Of a stretch of 5,378 nucleotides of DNA, positions 4,763 to 5,378 are shown piece after piece (positions within the stretch are counted from its first letter, which is position 1; each line of letters begins with the position of its first letter). Under the pieces are notes generated by a model. The model was not told the DNA's origin. It ran no database searches and saw only the letters and a program-made list of their open reading frames with translations. A program made the position numbers and the translations under genes. Source of the stretch: Methanomicrobiales archaeon (GTDB lineage Archaea > Halobacteriota > Methanomicrobia > Methanomicrobiales > JACTUA01); NCBI GenBank assembly GCA_028678815.1, contig JAJRCS010000048.1, forward strand, positions 1 to 5,378, written 5' to 3'.

Positions 4763-5378
4763 ATGAGCGTGAGAATAGTATCCATGGGAATTGCAGCCCT
4801 CCTTGTTGCCGCCTTCCTCGTCCCCGGGGTCGGTGCGACGGGCAACGGTGCCATGAGCGGGCCGCACTTCAACCTGAACCTCATCGGCGTGGAGAAGACG
4901 GATATCCTCCCGGGCGACCAGAACAGCGGTGCGAGGATCTTCGTCAAGCTCTTCGGGAACAGCAAGATCTACCTCACCCAGGGTGACACCTTCGATGTCC
5001 TCGATGCCGATGCGACCGATGGCAGGGGAGAGTTCATGCTCCCGGCACCGGATATGACCTTCAGCCCTGAGGGCGATTGGGTGAGTGGCAACTATCGCGT
5101 ATTCGTGCGCGAGCTCGGGAAGCCGGGCGGGAGCGCGAAGCTCTCGACCTGCGGGGAGGTGGTCGAGGAGGGTGTCGTGACCGAGACCATCTGTTCCCTC
5201 GATAACGTCACCCTGATCCGTGAGAAGGGAAGGTCGGTGTTCCAGGATGTCACCCGGAAGCTTACGACGGTCTACTACTATGACACCGTTCTCATGAAGT
5301 ATGTCCGGGTCGACCTCTTCGACGATGCCTTCGAGAACTACCTCTGGTCCTATGACAACATGGGACTGAAGCACATCC
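4763..5378 (+). CDS. secreted protein of unknown function, N-terminal 205 residues, runs off the window
   Basis: The frame is open to the end of the window with no stop, so the C-terminus is missing. Residues 1-25 form a Sec signal peptide: an arginine at 4, a hydrophobic core at 10-20, and a probable signal peptidase site after VGA (residue 25). The mature part starts with a GPHFNLNLIGVEK block (33-45), followed by RIFVKLFGNSKIYL (58-71), FDVLDADATDGRGEF (77-91) and RELGKPGGSAKLSTC (116-130). Cys130 and Cys144 could form a disulfide outside the cell. From memory, this block pattern occurs in uncharacterised exported proteins of archaea and bacteria; I know no function for it. Composition suggests a beta-rich fold. 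The start at 4763 has a good GGAGGAG ribosome site. An in-frame ATG at 4715 would put 16 mostly acidic residues before the signal peptide, so it is less likely. Confidence 0.8.
   Translation, partial: MSVRIVSMGIAALLVAAFLVPGVGATGNGAMSGPHFNLNLIGVEKTDILPGDQNSGARIFVKLFGNSKIYLTQGDTFDVLDADATDGRGEFMLPAPDMTFSPEGDWVSGNYRVFVRELGKPGGSAKLSTCGEVVEEGVVTETICSLDNVTLIREKGRSVFQDVTRKLTTVYYYDTVLMKYVRVDLFDDAFENYLWSYDNMGLKHI

Noticed and set aside
4684..5374. Minus-strand open frames opposite the secreted-protein gene.
   Set aside because: They are antisense shadows; the plus-strand frame has a ribosome site, a signal peptide and a continuous open frame to the window end.

Overview
The window looks like chromosomal DNA from a GC-rich methanogenic archaeon, most likely of the Methanomicrobiales (Methanoculleus/Methanofollis/Methanolinea-like); this placement is an inference. 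It rests on GC-rich coding DNA with short AT-rich TATA boxes about 25-50 bp before starts, GGAGG-like ribosome sites on some genes and none on others, and protein types common in that order. These include a stand-alone archaeal HEPN protein, a CxxCxxCC cluster protein, and a solute-binding lipoprotein ending in a Cache domain. No rRNA, tRNA, CRISPR array, transposase or integrase was seen.

Layout: (1) 1-1252, minus strand: N-terminal 417 residues of a LonB/LonC-type AAA+ Lon-like protease; the proteolytic domain lies beyond base 1. (2) 1253-1415: divergent intergenic region with one TATA box for each direction. (3) 1416-1847, plus strand: stand-alone HEPN-domain protein with a degenerate catalytic motif. 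(4) 1900-2298, minus strand: YkgJ-family CxxCxxCC protein, convergent with the HEPN gene across 52 bp. (5) 2299-2422: purine-rich spacer with a canonical G-quadruplex motif and an 8-bp inverted repeat touching the ykgJ-like start codon. (6) 2423-4369, minus strand: 648-residue lipoprotein with two tandem family-3 solute-binding domains and a C-terminal single Cache domain. (7) 4370-4762: 393-bp divergent intergenic region, made of a moderately GC-rich half with palindromes and a 158-bp island that is 84 percent AT. (8) 4763 to the window end, plus strand: N-terminal 205 residues of a secreted protein of unknown function.

The genes do not form an obvious operon or single pathway; most are separately promoted. 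The lipoprotein and the secreted protein are divergent and both act outside the membrane, so a shared control region is possible but unproven. The items most worth following up are the SBP-SBP-Cache lipoprotein with no transmembrane or signalling part, the secreted protein family with its 5' hairpin at the ribosome site, and the degenerate HEPN protein divergent from the Lon-like protease. I do not see a convincing new multi-gene system in this window.
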